A stretch of 17,634 bases of DNA from assembly GCA_903910215.1 (NCBI GenBank), contig CAIVYV010000276.1, positions 1-17,634 on the forward strand, written 5' to 3'. This document shows, piece by piece, positions 1-6,711 of this stretch. How positions within the stretch are numbered: position 1 is the stretch's first letter; every line of letters starts with the position of its first letter. Source of the DNA: an uncultured Pseudomonadota bacterium. GTDB taxonomy: Bacteria; Pseudomonadota; Gammaproteobacteria; Steroidobacterales; Steroidobacteraceae. Under the pieces are notes generated by a model. It had not been told where the DNA came from. It was given only the letters and a program-made list of their open reading frames with translations, and made no database searches. The position numbers and the translations under genes were made by a program.

Positions 1-150
1 GCGATGCATCAACGCGTCACGCAAGCGGGAACCACAGCGGTATCGGATATCCTCGAAGATGAGTTCAAGCGGCGCAGTTTCACCTTCTTGGCACCCGACG
101 GCTACCACTGGATGCTGATCGAAGCACCACGAATCGAGGCACCACGATGA
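1..150 (+). CDS. C-terminal end of a probable VOC (glyoxalase/bleomycin-resistance) family protein, partial
   Basis: Only the last 49 codons are inside the window; the 5' end lies upstream. The frame is open from base 1 to a TGA at 148-150. The tail reads RRSFTFLAPDGYHWMLIEAP, which resembles the last strand of VOC-fold proteins, where a phenylalanine-rich strand is followed by a (D)PDG turn and a hydrophobic strand ending in a metal-binding Glu. The usual DPDG is APDG here. The stop overlaps the start of the next gene (ATGA at 147-150), so the two are probably co-translated. Family assignment is inference from one short motif; the coding frame itself is better supported by the ATGA junction. 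Confidence 0.5.
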   Translation, partial: AMHQRVTQAGTTAVSDILEDEFKRRSFTFLAPDGYHWMLIEAPRIEAPR

Positions 151-1013
151 TCAAACTATTCACCAGTCTTTTGCTGTTGGCTTGGTTTTCAGTGCCTGAA
201 ATTAGCAACGCCGCTGTTCATCACGAGCGGTATCCGCGGTCGTCGGTCAACACTGCCGATACCACGGTGATCCTGATTCACGGCTGGTCCTGTGACTCCA
301 CTTACTGGAGTGAACAGCTGCCAGCGCTACGTCAACATTTCGACGTGACCACCATCGACCTCGCAGGCCATGGCAAAACCGCCGCCACGCGCGACGATTT
401 CTCGATGGCTTCGTTCGGGCGCGATGTGGCCGAGGTGGTGGCGCGACTACCGACAGATCAGTCGATCATTCTGGTCGGACACTCGATGGGCGGCCCGGTG
501 GCAGTAGAAGCCGCCCTACTACTCGGCGAGCGCGTACGTGGCGTGATCGGTGTCGATACGTTCGCGAGCATCGGCCTGCCGAAGCCCTCTCAAGCCGAGA
601 ACGCCGCTCGACTAGCCATGTTCGAGCGTGATTTCCGCGGCACGACACACGCCTTCGTTTCACAATCATTCTTTAGAGCCGATGCGGATCCCATGTTGCG
701 CGAACGGATCGCCAACGACATGGCATCGGCCGACCCCAAGGTGGCACTAGCTGCAATTCAGGGCCTCAACGATTGGGACGGCACCCAACGACTACCGCTG
801 CTGAAACAACCGATCGCCACCATCAACGCCGATCAGGTTCCACTCGATGCGGCGAGATTACAACGCTATGCACCGTCGTTTCGGCTGATCACGCTCGCGG
901 GTCAGGGACACTTCCTGATGATGGAAAATCCGGTTCGCTTTAACCCCGTGTTGATCGAAACCATCCGCGGGATGCTGGACGATCAGCGCGCTGAGGTTTC
1001 TGCTTCGAGGTAA
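147..1013 (+). CDS. Exported alpha/beta-fold hydrolase
   Basis: A 288-residue alpha/beta hydrolase with an N-terminal signal peptide (hydrophobic core about 4-16, probable cleavage after SNA at 20-22), so it should act outside the cytoplasm. Visible fold landmarks are the oxyanion HG at 45-46, the DLAGHG loop at 71-76, the nucleophile elbow GHSMGG with Ser113, a likely acid Asp229 after the sixth strand, and His255 in GQGHF. The full triad suggests an active esterase or C-C hydrolase, but the substrate cannot be read from the sequence. The ATG shares ATGA with the upstream gene's stop. The 3' end overlaps the convergent cytochrome c gene by 31 bases. No lipobox cysteine is seen in the signal peptide. 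Confidence 0.88.
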   Translation: MIKLFTSLLLLAWFSVPEISNAAVHHERYPRSSVNTADTTVILIHGWSCDSTYWSEQLPALRQHFDVTTIDLAGHGKTAATRDDFSMASFGRDVAEVVARLPTDQSIILVGHSMGGPVAVEAALLLGERVRGVIGVDTFASIGLPKPSQAENAARLAMFERDFRGTTHAFVSQSFFRADADPMLRERIANDMASADPKVALAAIQGLNDWDGTQRLPLLKQPIATINADQVPLDAARLQRYAPSFRLITLAGQGHFLMMENPVRFNPVLIETIRGMLDDQRAEVSASR

Positions 1014-1432
1014 GCGAGCAAGGCGACTCGATCGGCCGGATTCGAAATGCCGGCGAAGGCCATCGTATTTCCAGGGACAACCGCGGCCGGTTTCTCGAGC
1101 CATCGATCGAGTGTTGCCTTGTCCCAAACGAGCTTGCTGGCAGCGGCCTGCAATGCCGGTGAATAGGCGAACGCGGCATCGGCTGCCGCCTTGCGACCCA
1201 TCAAGCCGGCAAGATTAGGGCCGATCTTCTCGATCTCCGACGGCTGCAGGTCATGACAGGCGCGGCACTGGATGTAGAGCAGTCTACCCCGCTTGTACTC
1301 GGGCGAATTCACATCGACAGACTTTTGAGTCGAGGCTTGTGCGTGTACCGGGCCATGCGCCCCAGTCGCCAACACTAAAACCACGGCGCTAGCCAGCGCC
1401 CGCCGCACGAGTGTCCACCGACGAGCATTCAT
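983..1432 (-). CDS. Periplasmic class I c-type cytochrome
   Basis: A 149-residue monoheme cytochrome c. A signal peptide (basic N terminus, hydrophobic 12-23, probable cleavage after VHA at 29-31) directs it to the periplasm. Haem is attached at C56-R-A-C59-H60; GPNLAGLMGR (71-80) follows, as in cytochrome c2/c550-type proteins, and Met124 in PGNTMAF is the likely sixth haem ligand. The role is electron transfer, partner unknown. The ATG overlaps the TGA of the upstream thioesterase gene (ATGA, 1432-1429 on this strand), and a GGGAG ribosome-binding sequence lies inside the thioesterase end, so it is the third gene of the FNR-TesB-cytochrome unit. Its 3' end overlaps the convergent hydrolase by 31 bases. 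Confidence 0.92.
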   Translation of the reverse strand: MNARRWTLVRRALASAVVLVLATGAHGPVHAQASTQKSVDVNSPEYKRGRLLYIQCRACHDLQPSEIEKIGPNLAGLMGRKAAADAAFAYSPALQAAASKLVWDKATLDRWLEKPAAVVPGNTMAFAGISNPADRVALLAYLEAETSAR

Positions 1433-2310
1433 TTCTTCGACTCTCCCTGCTTAGCGACCAATCGAATCAATCCTTCCTGCGCCACACTCGCCGCAAGGCG
1501 ACCATCGCGCGTATAAATGCTGCCGCGAGCAAAGCCGCGCGCACCGGATGCACTCGGACTCTCGAGCGAATACAACAACCAATCGTCGAGTCGGAAGTCG
1601 CGATGGAACCACATCGCATGGTCGATGCTCGCCATCATCAACGTGCCATCACCGACCACCGCCGCGTGCGGACGCAGCGCCGTGCCGAGCAAAGCAAAAT
1701 CCGACATATAGGCGAGCAGACAACGATGTAGCGGCGCATCGTCCGGCAGACGATCGACCAATCGAAACCACACTCGCTGCAGTGGTGCGCCCGCGACCGG
1801 ATGGATCGCACTCAACAGCCCGACCGGACGCATCTGGAACGGTCGCTCGCGCGCCAAGTATTGGCGCGTCTTCTCAGGCAAGCTCGCCGCAACTTCCGGA
1901 GTCGGACGGTCCCAATCGGGCAGATCTTCGGGTGGCGGAACCTCGGGCATATCGACCTGGTGATCGAACCCGGCCTCAGGTTTTTGAAAGGACGCCGAGA
2001 AGGTAAAGATCTGTTGACCGTTCTGGATCGCAATCACACGACGCGACGAGAACGAATGACCGTCGCGGCTGCGATCGACCTGATAGACGATCGGTAAGTT
2101 GAAATCGCCGCGGCGCAGAAAGTAAGCGTGCAGAGAATGCACGACGAGTTCAGGTGGCAACGTCGAACTCGCCGCCATCAGCGCCTGGCCGAGCACTTGA
2201 CCACCATAGACCTGCGGGCTGCCGATATCGCGACTCTCGCCACGAAAGAGATTGACCTCAAGCCGTTCGAGCTCGAACTGCTTCAGCAAATCGGCCAAAC
2301 GACGGTCCAT
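1429..2310 (-). CDS. tesB: Acyl-CoA thioesterase II (TesB)
   Basis: A 293-residue double-hotdog thioesterase that hydrolyses medium- and long-chain acyl-CoA to free acid and CoA in the cytoplasm. The N-terminal hotdog contains QVYGGQVLGQAL (33-44) and FLRRGD (64-69); the C-terminal one contains SDFALLGTA and IDHAMWFH. The catalytic residues known for E. coli TesB are Asp204, Thr228 and Gln278. Here the same positions hold Asp204, Ser228 and Gln278, so the triad is kept with a conservative Thr-to-Ser change. Length matches the family (about 286-290). It begins 12 bases after the FNR stop and ends in an ATGA overlap with the cytochrome c start, so it is the middle gene of a three-gene unit. The ribosome-binding sequence is weak. 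Confidence 0.94.
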   Translation of the reverse strand: MDRRLADLLKQFELERLEVNLFRGESRDIGSPQVYGGQVLGQALMAASSTLPPELVVHSLHAYFLRRGDFNLPIVYQVDRSRDGHSFSSRRVIAIQNGQQIFTFSASFQKPEAGFDHQVDMPEVPPPEDLPDWDRPTPEVAASLPEKTRQYLARERPFQMRPVGLLSAIHPVAGAPLQRVWFRLVDRLPDDAPLHRCLLAYMSDFALLGTALRPHAAVVGDGTLMMASIDHAMWFHRDFRLDDWLLYSLESPSASGARGFARGSIYTRDGRLAASVAQEGLIRLVAKQGESKK

Positions 2311-2322
2311 GTTGCGCTCGCT

Positions 2323-3351
2323 CTAACCGACACCGAGACGCTTTTGCATCACCGGACTCGTCGTCGTGTATTGCAGGAATTGCTTCTTTTCGGGATACAG
2401 CCACGACTGAATACCGAAAGCGGCCAACGCTGCCTCGTGAAAGCCCGACAGAATCAGTTTTTTCTTGCCCGGATAAGTGTTGATGTCACCCACCGCAAAA
2501 ATGCCGGGCACACTGGTCTGGAACTTCTCGGTATCGACCTTCAGCGCTTTTCGCTCAAGCTCCATCCCCCACTCGGCAATCGGACCGAGCTTGGGATGCA
2601 GTCCAAAGAATGCGAACACGTGATCGACCGGCACCTCGTGAACCTGGCCATCCGCCGCTTTGACGGTCACGCCGACCAGTTGGTCATCGCTCGTGACGAC
2701 CGACTCGGCAAGCCCTTCGATGAAGCGCAATTTGCCGGCCGCCTCGAGTTCACGCATCCGAGCGACCGAGGCCGGTGCCGCGCGGAACTCCGCGCGACGA
2801 TGCACCAAGGTCATGGAAGCGGCCGTAGGCGCAAACTCGAGCGCCCAATCGAGCGCAGAGTCGCCACCGCCAAAAATCGCTAGCCGCTGCTGCCGATAGG
2901 TGTCGGCATTCTTGACGCGATAGTGCAGCTGCCGACCCTCGAAGACGTCACTACCCGGCACACCAAAGCGACGCGGCTGAAACGAACCCACGCCACCCGC
3001 AATCACGATCGCGCCGGCATCGAAACGCGTGCCCAAAGAAGTGACAACATCAAAGCGACGATCCTCGCGCGGTTTGACCTCGAGCACTTCTTCGCCGAGA
3101 TGAAACACGGGCTCGAACGGCTTGATCTGCTGCATCAAGCGATCAACCAGTTCCTGCGCACCACACACGGACAAGGCGGGGATGTCGTAGATCGGCTTGT
3201 CGGGATACAACTCCGTGCATTGACCTCCGGGTGCCGCTAACGAATCGAGAATGTGTGCCCGCATACCGAGCAGACCCAACTCGAAGACCTGAAACAGACC
3301 GCAAGGGCCGGCACCGATGATGACGACTTCGGTCTTGATGGTCTCTGTCAC
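2323..3351 (-). CDS. Thioredoxin-reductase-like ferredoxin(flavodoxin)-NADP+ reductase
   Basis: A 342-residue two-dinucleotide-domain flavoprotein. The FAD site GAGPCG is at 13-18, with PGGQCTELYP at 41-50. The NADP site GGGDSALD is at 161-168, followed by HRR at 184-186, which fits binding the 2'-phosphate of NADPH. The second FAD motif, GDI, is at 288-290. There is no CxxC redox pair, which separates it from true thioredoxin reductase, and the C-terminal extension YTTTSPVMQKRLG is typical of the type-2 FNR family (YumC-like). It probably moves electrons between NADPH and ferredoxin or flavodoxin. The start is GTG, supported by GGGAG five bases upstream (3357-3361) and by the family N terminus. 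It leads a unit with tesB and a cytochrome c. Confidence 0.9.
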   Translation of the reverse strand: MTETIKTEVVIIGAGPCGLFQVFELGLLGMRAHILDSLAAPGGQCTELYPDKPIYDIPALSVCGAQELVDRLMQQIKPFEPVFHLGEEVLEVKPREDRRFDVVTSLGTRFDAGAIVIAGGVGSFQPRRFGVPGSDVFEGRQLHYRVKNADTYRQQRLAIFGGGDSALDWALEFAPTAASMTLVHRRAEFRAAPASVARMRELEAAGKLRFIEGLAESVVTSDDQLVGVTVKAADGQVHEVPVDHVFAFFGLHPKLGPIAEWGMELERKALKVDTEKFQTSVPGIFAVGDINTYPGKKKLILSGFHEAALAAFGIQSWLYPEKKQFLQYTTTSPVMQKRLGVG

Positions 3352-3356
3352 GACGA

Positions 3357-3361
3357 CTCCC
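3357..3361 (-). promoter_or_regulatory. Ribosome-binding site fixing the GTG start of the FNR gene
   Basis: GGGAG on the minus strand lies five bases before the GTG at 3351-3349. No in-frame ATG lies nearby, and the protein read from this GTG starts in the right place for the FAD-binding strand, so the site supports GTG initiation. Confidence 0.65.
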
Positions 3362-3431
3362 GAAGAAAACCCACATTAAAACGGGTAAATTCTAGCAGAC
3401 CGGATCACCCGTGCCCGCGAGCGATGACACT

Positions 3432-4715
3432 ATGACCACTAACGCCGATCTTGCCCAACGTCGCGCTGCCGCCATTCCAAGAGGACTCGGTAACGCCCTA
3501 CAGGTGTATGCGGATCGGGCCCGCAATGCCGAGATTTGGGATGTCGAGGGCCGTCGCTACATCGATTTCGCCAGCGGCATCGCTGTGCTCAACACCGGCC
3601 ACCTGCACGCCAAAGTGGCTGCCGCAGTCGAACAACAGTTGACCCGCTTCTCCCACGCCTGCTTTCAAGTGACGCCCTACGAGAGCTACGTTGCACTCGC
3701 CGAGCGACTGAACGCGTTGATGCCAGGCCCCGGGCCCAACAAGACGCTGTTTCTCTCGAGCGGCGCCGAAGCCGTTGAGAACGCCATCAAGATCGCGCGC
3801 TATCACACGGGTCGCTCGGGCGTCGTCGCCTTCAGCGGTGGCTTTCATGGCCGCACGCTCGGGTGCATGAGCCTCACCGGCAAGGTCCAACCCTACAAAG
3901 CGGGCTTCGGCCCGATGCTGCCCGAGGTGTTCCACGCGCCCTACCCGATGGAATATCACGGCGTCACGACCCGCGATGCGCTGCGCGGCCTGGAAATGCT
4001 TTTCAAAGCGGATATCGATCCGCAACGGGTCGCCGCCATGATCATCGAGCCCGTACTCGGGGAAGGTGGTTTCTACGTCGCGCCGCCCGAGTTTTTGCGA
4101 GAGCTGCGACGACTCTGCGATACCCACGGCATCGTGTTGATCATTGACGAAATCCAAACGGGATTTGCCCGCACCGGGCGTCTCTTTGCCATCGAACATG
4201 CAGGAGTCCACCCGGATTTGATGACCGTCGCGAAAAGTCTCGCTGGCGGCTTCCCGCTCTCTGCGGTGACGGGTCGAGCGGACATCATGGATGCGCCGCT
4301 CACGGGCGGTCTAGGCGGCACCTATGCAGGCTCACCGCTCGGTTGCGCAGCAGGTCTTGCTGTGCTTGATGTGATCAACGAAGAAAATCTTTGTGCTCGC
4401 GCCTCGCAACTCGGCGAGACGCTGATGGCACGTTTGCGCGACCTGCAATCCCGTTGGGACTGCATCGGTGAGATTCGCGGCTTGGGCGCCATGGTGGCGA
4501 TGGAACTCGTGAAGCAACGCAACCCCGATGCGCCGGACGCAGAGCTCACGCGCGCACTCGTGCAAGCTGCCGGCCGTCGAGGTCTAGTGCTGCTCTCCTG
4601 TGGAGTCTATGGCAACGTGGTTCGCTTCCTGATGCCACTGACGATCAGTGACGCCGTGTTCGCCGAAGGACTCGCGATTCTGGAAGCTGCGCTCGAAGAC
4701 GTCAGCCGACGCTAG
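3432..4715 (+). CDS. gabT: 4-aminobutyrate aminotransferase (class III PLP transaminase)
   Basis: A 427-residue fold-type I aminotransferase that moves the amino group of 4-aminobutyrate (or a related omega-amino acid) to 2-oxoglutarate. I chose ATG 3432 over an in-frame GTG at 3411 because MTTNADLAQRR matches the start of E. coli GabT and brings numbering into register: Ile50, Glu211, Asp239 and the PLP lysine Lys268 all fall where they do in the E. coli enzyme. Other motifs are SSGAEAVENAIKIAR for PLP phosphate binding and HGRT. Differences are VLGEGG for VQGEGG and Ile241 for Val241, so the preferred substrate could differ (for example 5-aminovalerate). No gabD or permease is adjacent. It lies divergent from FNR and ends one base from the convergent small gene. 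Confidence 0.9.
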   Translation: MTTNADLAQRRAAAIPRGLGNALQVYADRARNAEIWDVEGRRYIDFASGIAVLNTGHLHAKVAAAVEQQLTRFSHACFQVTPYESYVALAERLNALMPGPGPNKTLFLSSGAEAVENAIKIARYHTGRSGVVAFSGGFHGRTLGCMSLTGKVQPYKAGFGPMLPEVFHAPYPMEYHGVTTRDALRGLEMLFKADIDPQRVAAMIIEPVLGEGGFYVAPPEFLRELRRLCDTHGIVLIIDEIQTGFARTGRLFAIEHAGVHPDLMTVAKSLAGGFPLSAVTGRADIMDAPLTGGLGGTYAGSPLGCAAGLAVLDVINEENLCARASQLGETLMARLRDLQSRWDCIGEIRGLGAMVAMELVKQRNPDAPDAELTRALVQAAGRRGLVLLSCGVYGNVVRFLMPLTISDAVFAEGLAILEAALEDVSRR

Positions 4716-4716
4716 C

Positions 4717-5031
4717 TCAAGCCCGCCCGACGTTCGAATCGTTGGGGCTGTGGTAATACTCGCTCTCTTCGGAGAGTTGTTTGATCAGGCGTTGCAACTC
4801 GGCCATGCGCCCCTCAGCAGTCGAGACCGGCAAGCACTCCGTGCAGCGAGGGTCCTTGCAGGGCTGGCGTGAATAAAGCCAGTACTGGATCGCGCCGGCG
4901 AGCAAACCGTCGGCGATATCCCAAACGTCGGCTTCACGATCTCGGTCGGCCAACTTGTTGCCGAGGTCGACCGCGTCCGTAAACGCGGCATCGAAGCCGC
5001 TGACAGGGGCATCTCGAATCTCGTTTTCCAT
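4717..5031 (-). CDS. Small acidic protein with a CX4CX2C cluster, function unknown
   Basis: A 104-residue protein I cannot assign. The N-terminal half is acidic and helical (DAVDLGNKLADRDREADVWDIADGLL). A short aromatic strand, QYWLYSRQP, is followed by three cysteines, C58, C63 and C66 (PCKDPRCTEC), which could bind metal or an Fe-S centre together with a nearby His. The C-terminal helix runs through AELQRLIKQLSEESEYY and ends in HSPNDSNVGRA. There is no signal peptide or membrane segment, so it is probably cytoplasmic. The patterned composition and defined tail look like a real conserved protein. The stop is one base from the gabT stop. The start has only CGGCGG immediately before the ATG, so the exact start is less certain. 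Confidence 0.7.
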   Translation of the reverse strand: MENEIRDAPVSGFDAAFTDAVDLGNKLADRDREADVWDIADGLLAGAIQYWLYSRQPCKDPRCTECLPVSTAEGRMAELQRLIKQLSEESEYYHSPNDSNVGRA

Positions 5032-5194
5032 CCGCCGATTCTAGCCCCGGGGCCCCACCCCCGCTATGTCATCACTCACACTTTTGCAACAAAGTTTTAT
5101 TTGAGTTACGCCGTCTTAATGGCCTTGACTAGCAACCAATGTCTATTATCCGGTCATCCTAAACATAGGATGATCGCTTGCAGGGGGATGCACG
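5032..5194. other. Divergent intergenic region before the AraC-type regulator
   Basis: This 163-base region separates the small cysteine-cluster gene (minus) from the AraC-type gene (plus). Its first 30 bases are very GC-rich and the rest is AT-rich (about 5070-5150), as expected for promoters. It holds an inverted pair ACTTT (5080-5084) / AAAGT (5091-5095), an outer pair ACTCA (5074-5078) / TGAGT (5102-5106), and a strong inverted repeat at 5154-5173. A TTGACT at 5125-5130 and TATTAT at 5144-5149 resemble promoter boxes, but the 13-base spacing is too short for a sigma-70 promoter, so I do not call one. Confidence 0.5.
5154..5173. promoter_or_regulatory. Inverted repeat, candidate operator upstream of the AraC-type regulator
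   Basis: TCATCCTA, a four-base AACA spacer, then TAGGATGA form a perfect 8-base inverted repeat. One further G-C pair at 5152/5175 is possible beyond a mismatch. It ends nine bases before the ribosome-binding site of the AraC-type gene, so a protein bound there, or a hairpin in the transcript, could control that gene. It has no T-run, so it is not a terminator. AraC-family sites are often direct rather than inverted repeats, so the binding protein could be another regulator. Confidence 0.5.
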
Positions 5195-5641
5195 ATGAAC
5201 GCGGATTCAGGGCAGGAGAGTCGTCTGCCGACGACGATCCGTCTGCCTACCGTCGACGAGGTCACCGCTCGCTTCGACAACCTCTCTGCGCTGCATGCGG
5301 GAGTGATCAGAGCCCCCGATTATGTGCGGGAGAACTTCCACGAGAAGTTCCCGGCGCGCGATATCGCCGAGCATTGCGGCCTCAGCCGCTTCCAGTTCAG
5401 CCGCAGCTTCCACCATATCTTTGGCATCACGTTTCGCGAATATCTGCTGCGCTATCGCGTGATCGCCGCCTGCGAGCGGCTGCAGCGCGCTGACATGCCC
5501 GTCACGCAAATTGCTTATGCGGTCGGCTTTCACGATGGGTCGTATTTCGCACGGATGTTCCGTCGCTACACGGGCATGCTGCCGTCGCAGTATGCTCGGT
5601 TGTATGCCACCACTCCGGCCACCAGCACCATCGAATCCTGA
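5195..5641 (+). CDS. Stand-alone AraC-family DNA-binding protein
   Basis: A 148-residue protein made almost only of the AraC/XylS DNA-binding domain. The first helix-turn-helix is at about 54-76 (ARDIAEHCGLSRFQFSR) and the second at about 103-126, leading into the family signature GFHDGSYFARMFRRYTGMLP, then QYARLY. Typical AraC regulators are 250-300 residues with a ligand-binding or receiver domain; here only about 40 residues precede the DNA-binding part and no sensor domain is visible. The start ATG is supported by AGGGGG seven bases upstream (5182-5187). A strong inverted repeat sits just upstream and suggests regulation of its own gene. It overlaps the next gene, so it probably controls the reductase-exporter-phosphatase run; that is inference. 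Confidence 0.9.
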   Translation: MNADSGQESRLPTTIRLPTVDEVTARFDNLSALHAGVIRAPDYVRENFHEKFPARDIAEHCGLSRFQFSRSFHHIFGITFREYLLRYRVIAACERLQRADMPVTQIAYAVGFHDGSYFARMFRRYTGMLPSQYARLYATTPATSTIES

Positions 5642-6707
5642 TCGATCCCACGGCGCGCCTGCGCGCTATCGCCGTATTTGGCGCATCCAGAGCGCCGGCT
5701 CGCTCGCCAACCTCAAACTCGTCACCGACAGCCTCTCGCCACCGGGGCCAGGCGAAGTCCAGGTGCGAATTCACGCCATCGGCCTCAACTTCGCCGATAT
5801 CTTTGCCTGCCAAGGCTTGTACTCGGCTACACCGAAAGGCCCCTTTGTGCCGGGACTCGAAGCCGCCGGCACGATCGTCTCGGTAGGTGTCGGAGTCACG
5901 AACCGACATATCGGCGAGAGAGTGATGGTGCTCACCCGCTTCGGCGGTTACGCCGATGCCATGAATGTTCCGGAGGCAACGCTCTGGCCTGTGCCATCTG
6001 ACTGGTCCTTCGCGCAAGCGGCTGCTTACCCCGTGCAGGCATTGACGGCGTGGTATGGGATCGAGCGCCTCGGCAATGCCCGCAAAGACTCCCTCGTGCT
6101 CGTGCAATCGGCCGCAGGCGGTGTGGGTCTGCATGCCTTGCAGGCCCTGCATAGCCTCGAGGCAAAACCCGTTGCCGTGGTGGGCACTGAAAGCAAGCGA
6201 CAATGGTTGATCGCCGAGCGCGGACTTGCGCCGGAAACCATCGTGGTTCGCGATACGCAGTATCCCGCCAATCTCGATGCAGCGCTTCGTCACTACCAAG
6301 CGAGCGGCTTCGATGTGGTCTTTGACGCCGTCTATGGCGATGCCTTCCAACCTGCTTTCGATCGTCTGGCGCCAGAGGGGCGCTACGTACTCTTCGGTGC
6401 TGCGGATTTCATGGGCAGCGGCGCGAGACCCAATCCACTGCGCCTGCTCTCGAGCTGGTTGCGCCGACCGAAACTCGATCCGCTCGCCATGATTCCGCTC
6501 AATCGCGGCCTGCTCGCTTTCAACCTGATTTGGCTATGGGAGCAATCGGCAAGACTGCCCGAATCCATGCGCGCCACGCTGGCTCTCATCCCGTCACCAC
6601 CGCACATCGGCGCTCGCTTTGCATTCGAACAAGCCATCGAGGCGATGAAGCTGCTGCAGAGTGGGCAGACAACGGGCAAGGTCGTCCTCGAGCTGCCGGT
6701 AGAATAG
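5604..6707 (+). CDS. VAT1-like medium-chain dehydrogenase/reductase (quinone oxidoreductase family)
   Basis: A 367-residue NAD(P)H-dependent reductase of the zinc-free MDR group. It begins with a GroES-like domain carrying GLNFAD (60-65) and VPGLEAAG (82-89). A Rossmann domain follows with the nucleotide loop AAGGVG (170-175). The late segment with EGRYVLFGAADF and PLNRGLLAFNL resembles the VAT1-like branch rather than classical zeta-crystallin. Catalytic zinc ligands are not evident. The substrate is unknown; quinones or other reactive carbonyls are usual for the family. I chose ATG 5604, which overlaps the AraC gene by 38 bases, because no later start exists before the conserved RYRRIWRIQSAG; ATG 5592 is also possible. 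Neither start has a clear ribosome-binding site. The stop is four bases before the ABC gene. Confidence 0.87.
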   Translation: MPPLRPPAPSNPDRSHGAPARYRRIWRIQSAGSLANLKLVTDSLSPPGPGEVQVRIHAIGLNFADIFACQGLYSATPKGPFVPGLEAAGTIVSVGVGVTNRHIGERVMVLTRFGGYADAMNVPEATLWPVPSDWSFAQAAAYPVQALTAWYGIERLGNARKDSLVLVQSAAGGVGLHALQALHSLEAKPVAVVGTESKRQWLIAERGLAPETIVVRDTQYPANLDAALRHYQASGFDVVFDAVYGDAFQPAFDRLAPEGRYVLFGAADFMGSGARPNPLRLLSSWLRRPKLDPLAMIPLNRGLLAFNLIWLWEQSARLPESMRATLALIPSPPHIGARFAFEQAIEAMKLLQSGQTTGKVVLELPVE

Positions 6708-6711
6708 CGCC

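Noticed and set aside
2128..2883. Long plus-strand frame opposite the FNR and tesB genes (251 codons)
   Set aside because: The product is a low-complexity Arg/His-rich sequence and the opposite strand encodes two clear enzymes.
3389..3394. TAGAAT on the minus strand as a -10 box for the FNR gene; the same word at 5038-5043 before the small cysteine gene
   Set aside because: No -35 match at 16-18 bases for either, and the second would give an almost leaderless transcript; too weak to call.
3411..3431. GTG at 3411 as the gabT start
   Set aside because: ATG 3432 matches the GabT N terminus and puts Lys268 and other key residues in register with E. coli.
3498..4211. Long open frame on the minus strand opposite gabT (237 codons)
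   Set aside because: It lies fully opposite a well-supported enzyme gene, its product shows no fold or motif, and GC-rich codon bias often leaves the antisense frame open.
5045..5056. GC palindrome CCCCGGGGCCCC as a regulatory site
   Set aside because: Simple overlapping GC palindromes of this kind are expected by chance in GC-rich DNA and no partner feature is seen.
5125..5149. TTGACT and TATTAT as a sigma-70 promoter for the AraC gene
   Set aside because: The 13-base spacer is too short for a functional sigma-70 promoter.
5511..5603. Earlier ATG at 5511 as the start of the VAT1-like reductase
   Set aside because: It would overlap most of the second AraC helix-turn-helix coding region and adds a cysteine/arginine-rich segment unlike the family.
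5502..6350. Long minus-strand frame opposite the VAT1-like reductase (282 codons)
   Set aside because: No motif, rich in His/Gly/Arg, and antisense to a conserved reductase.
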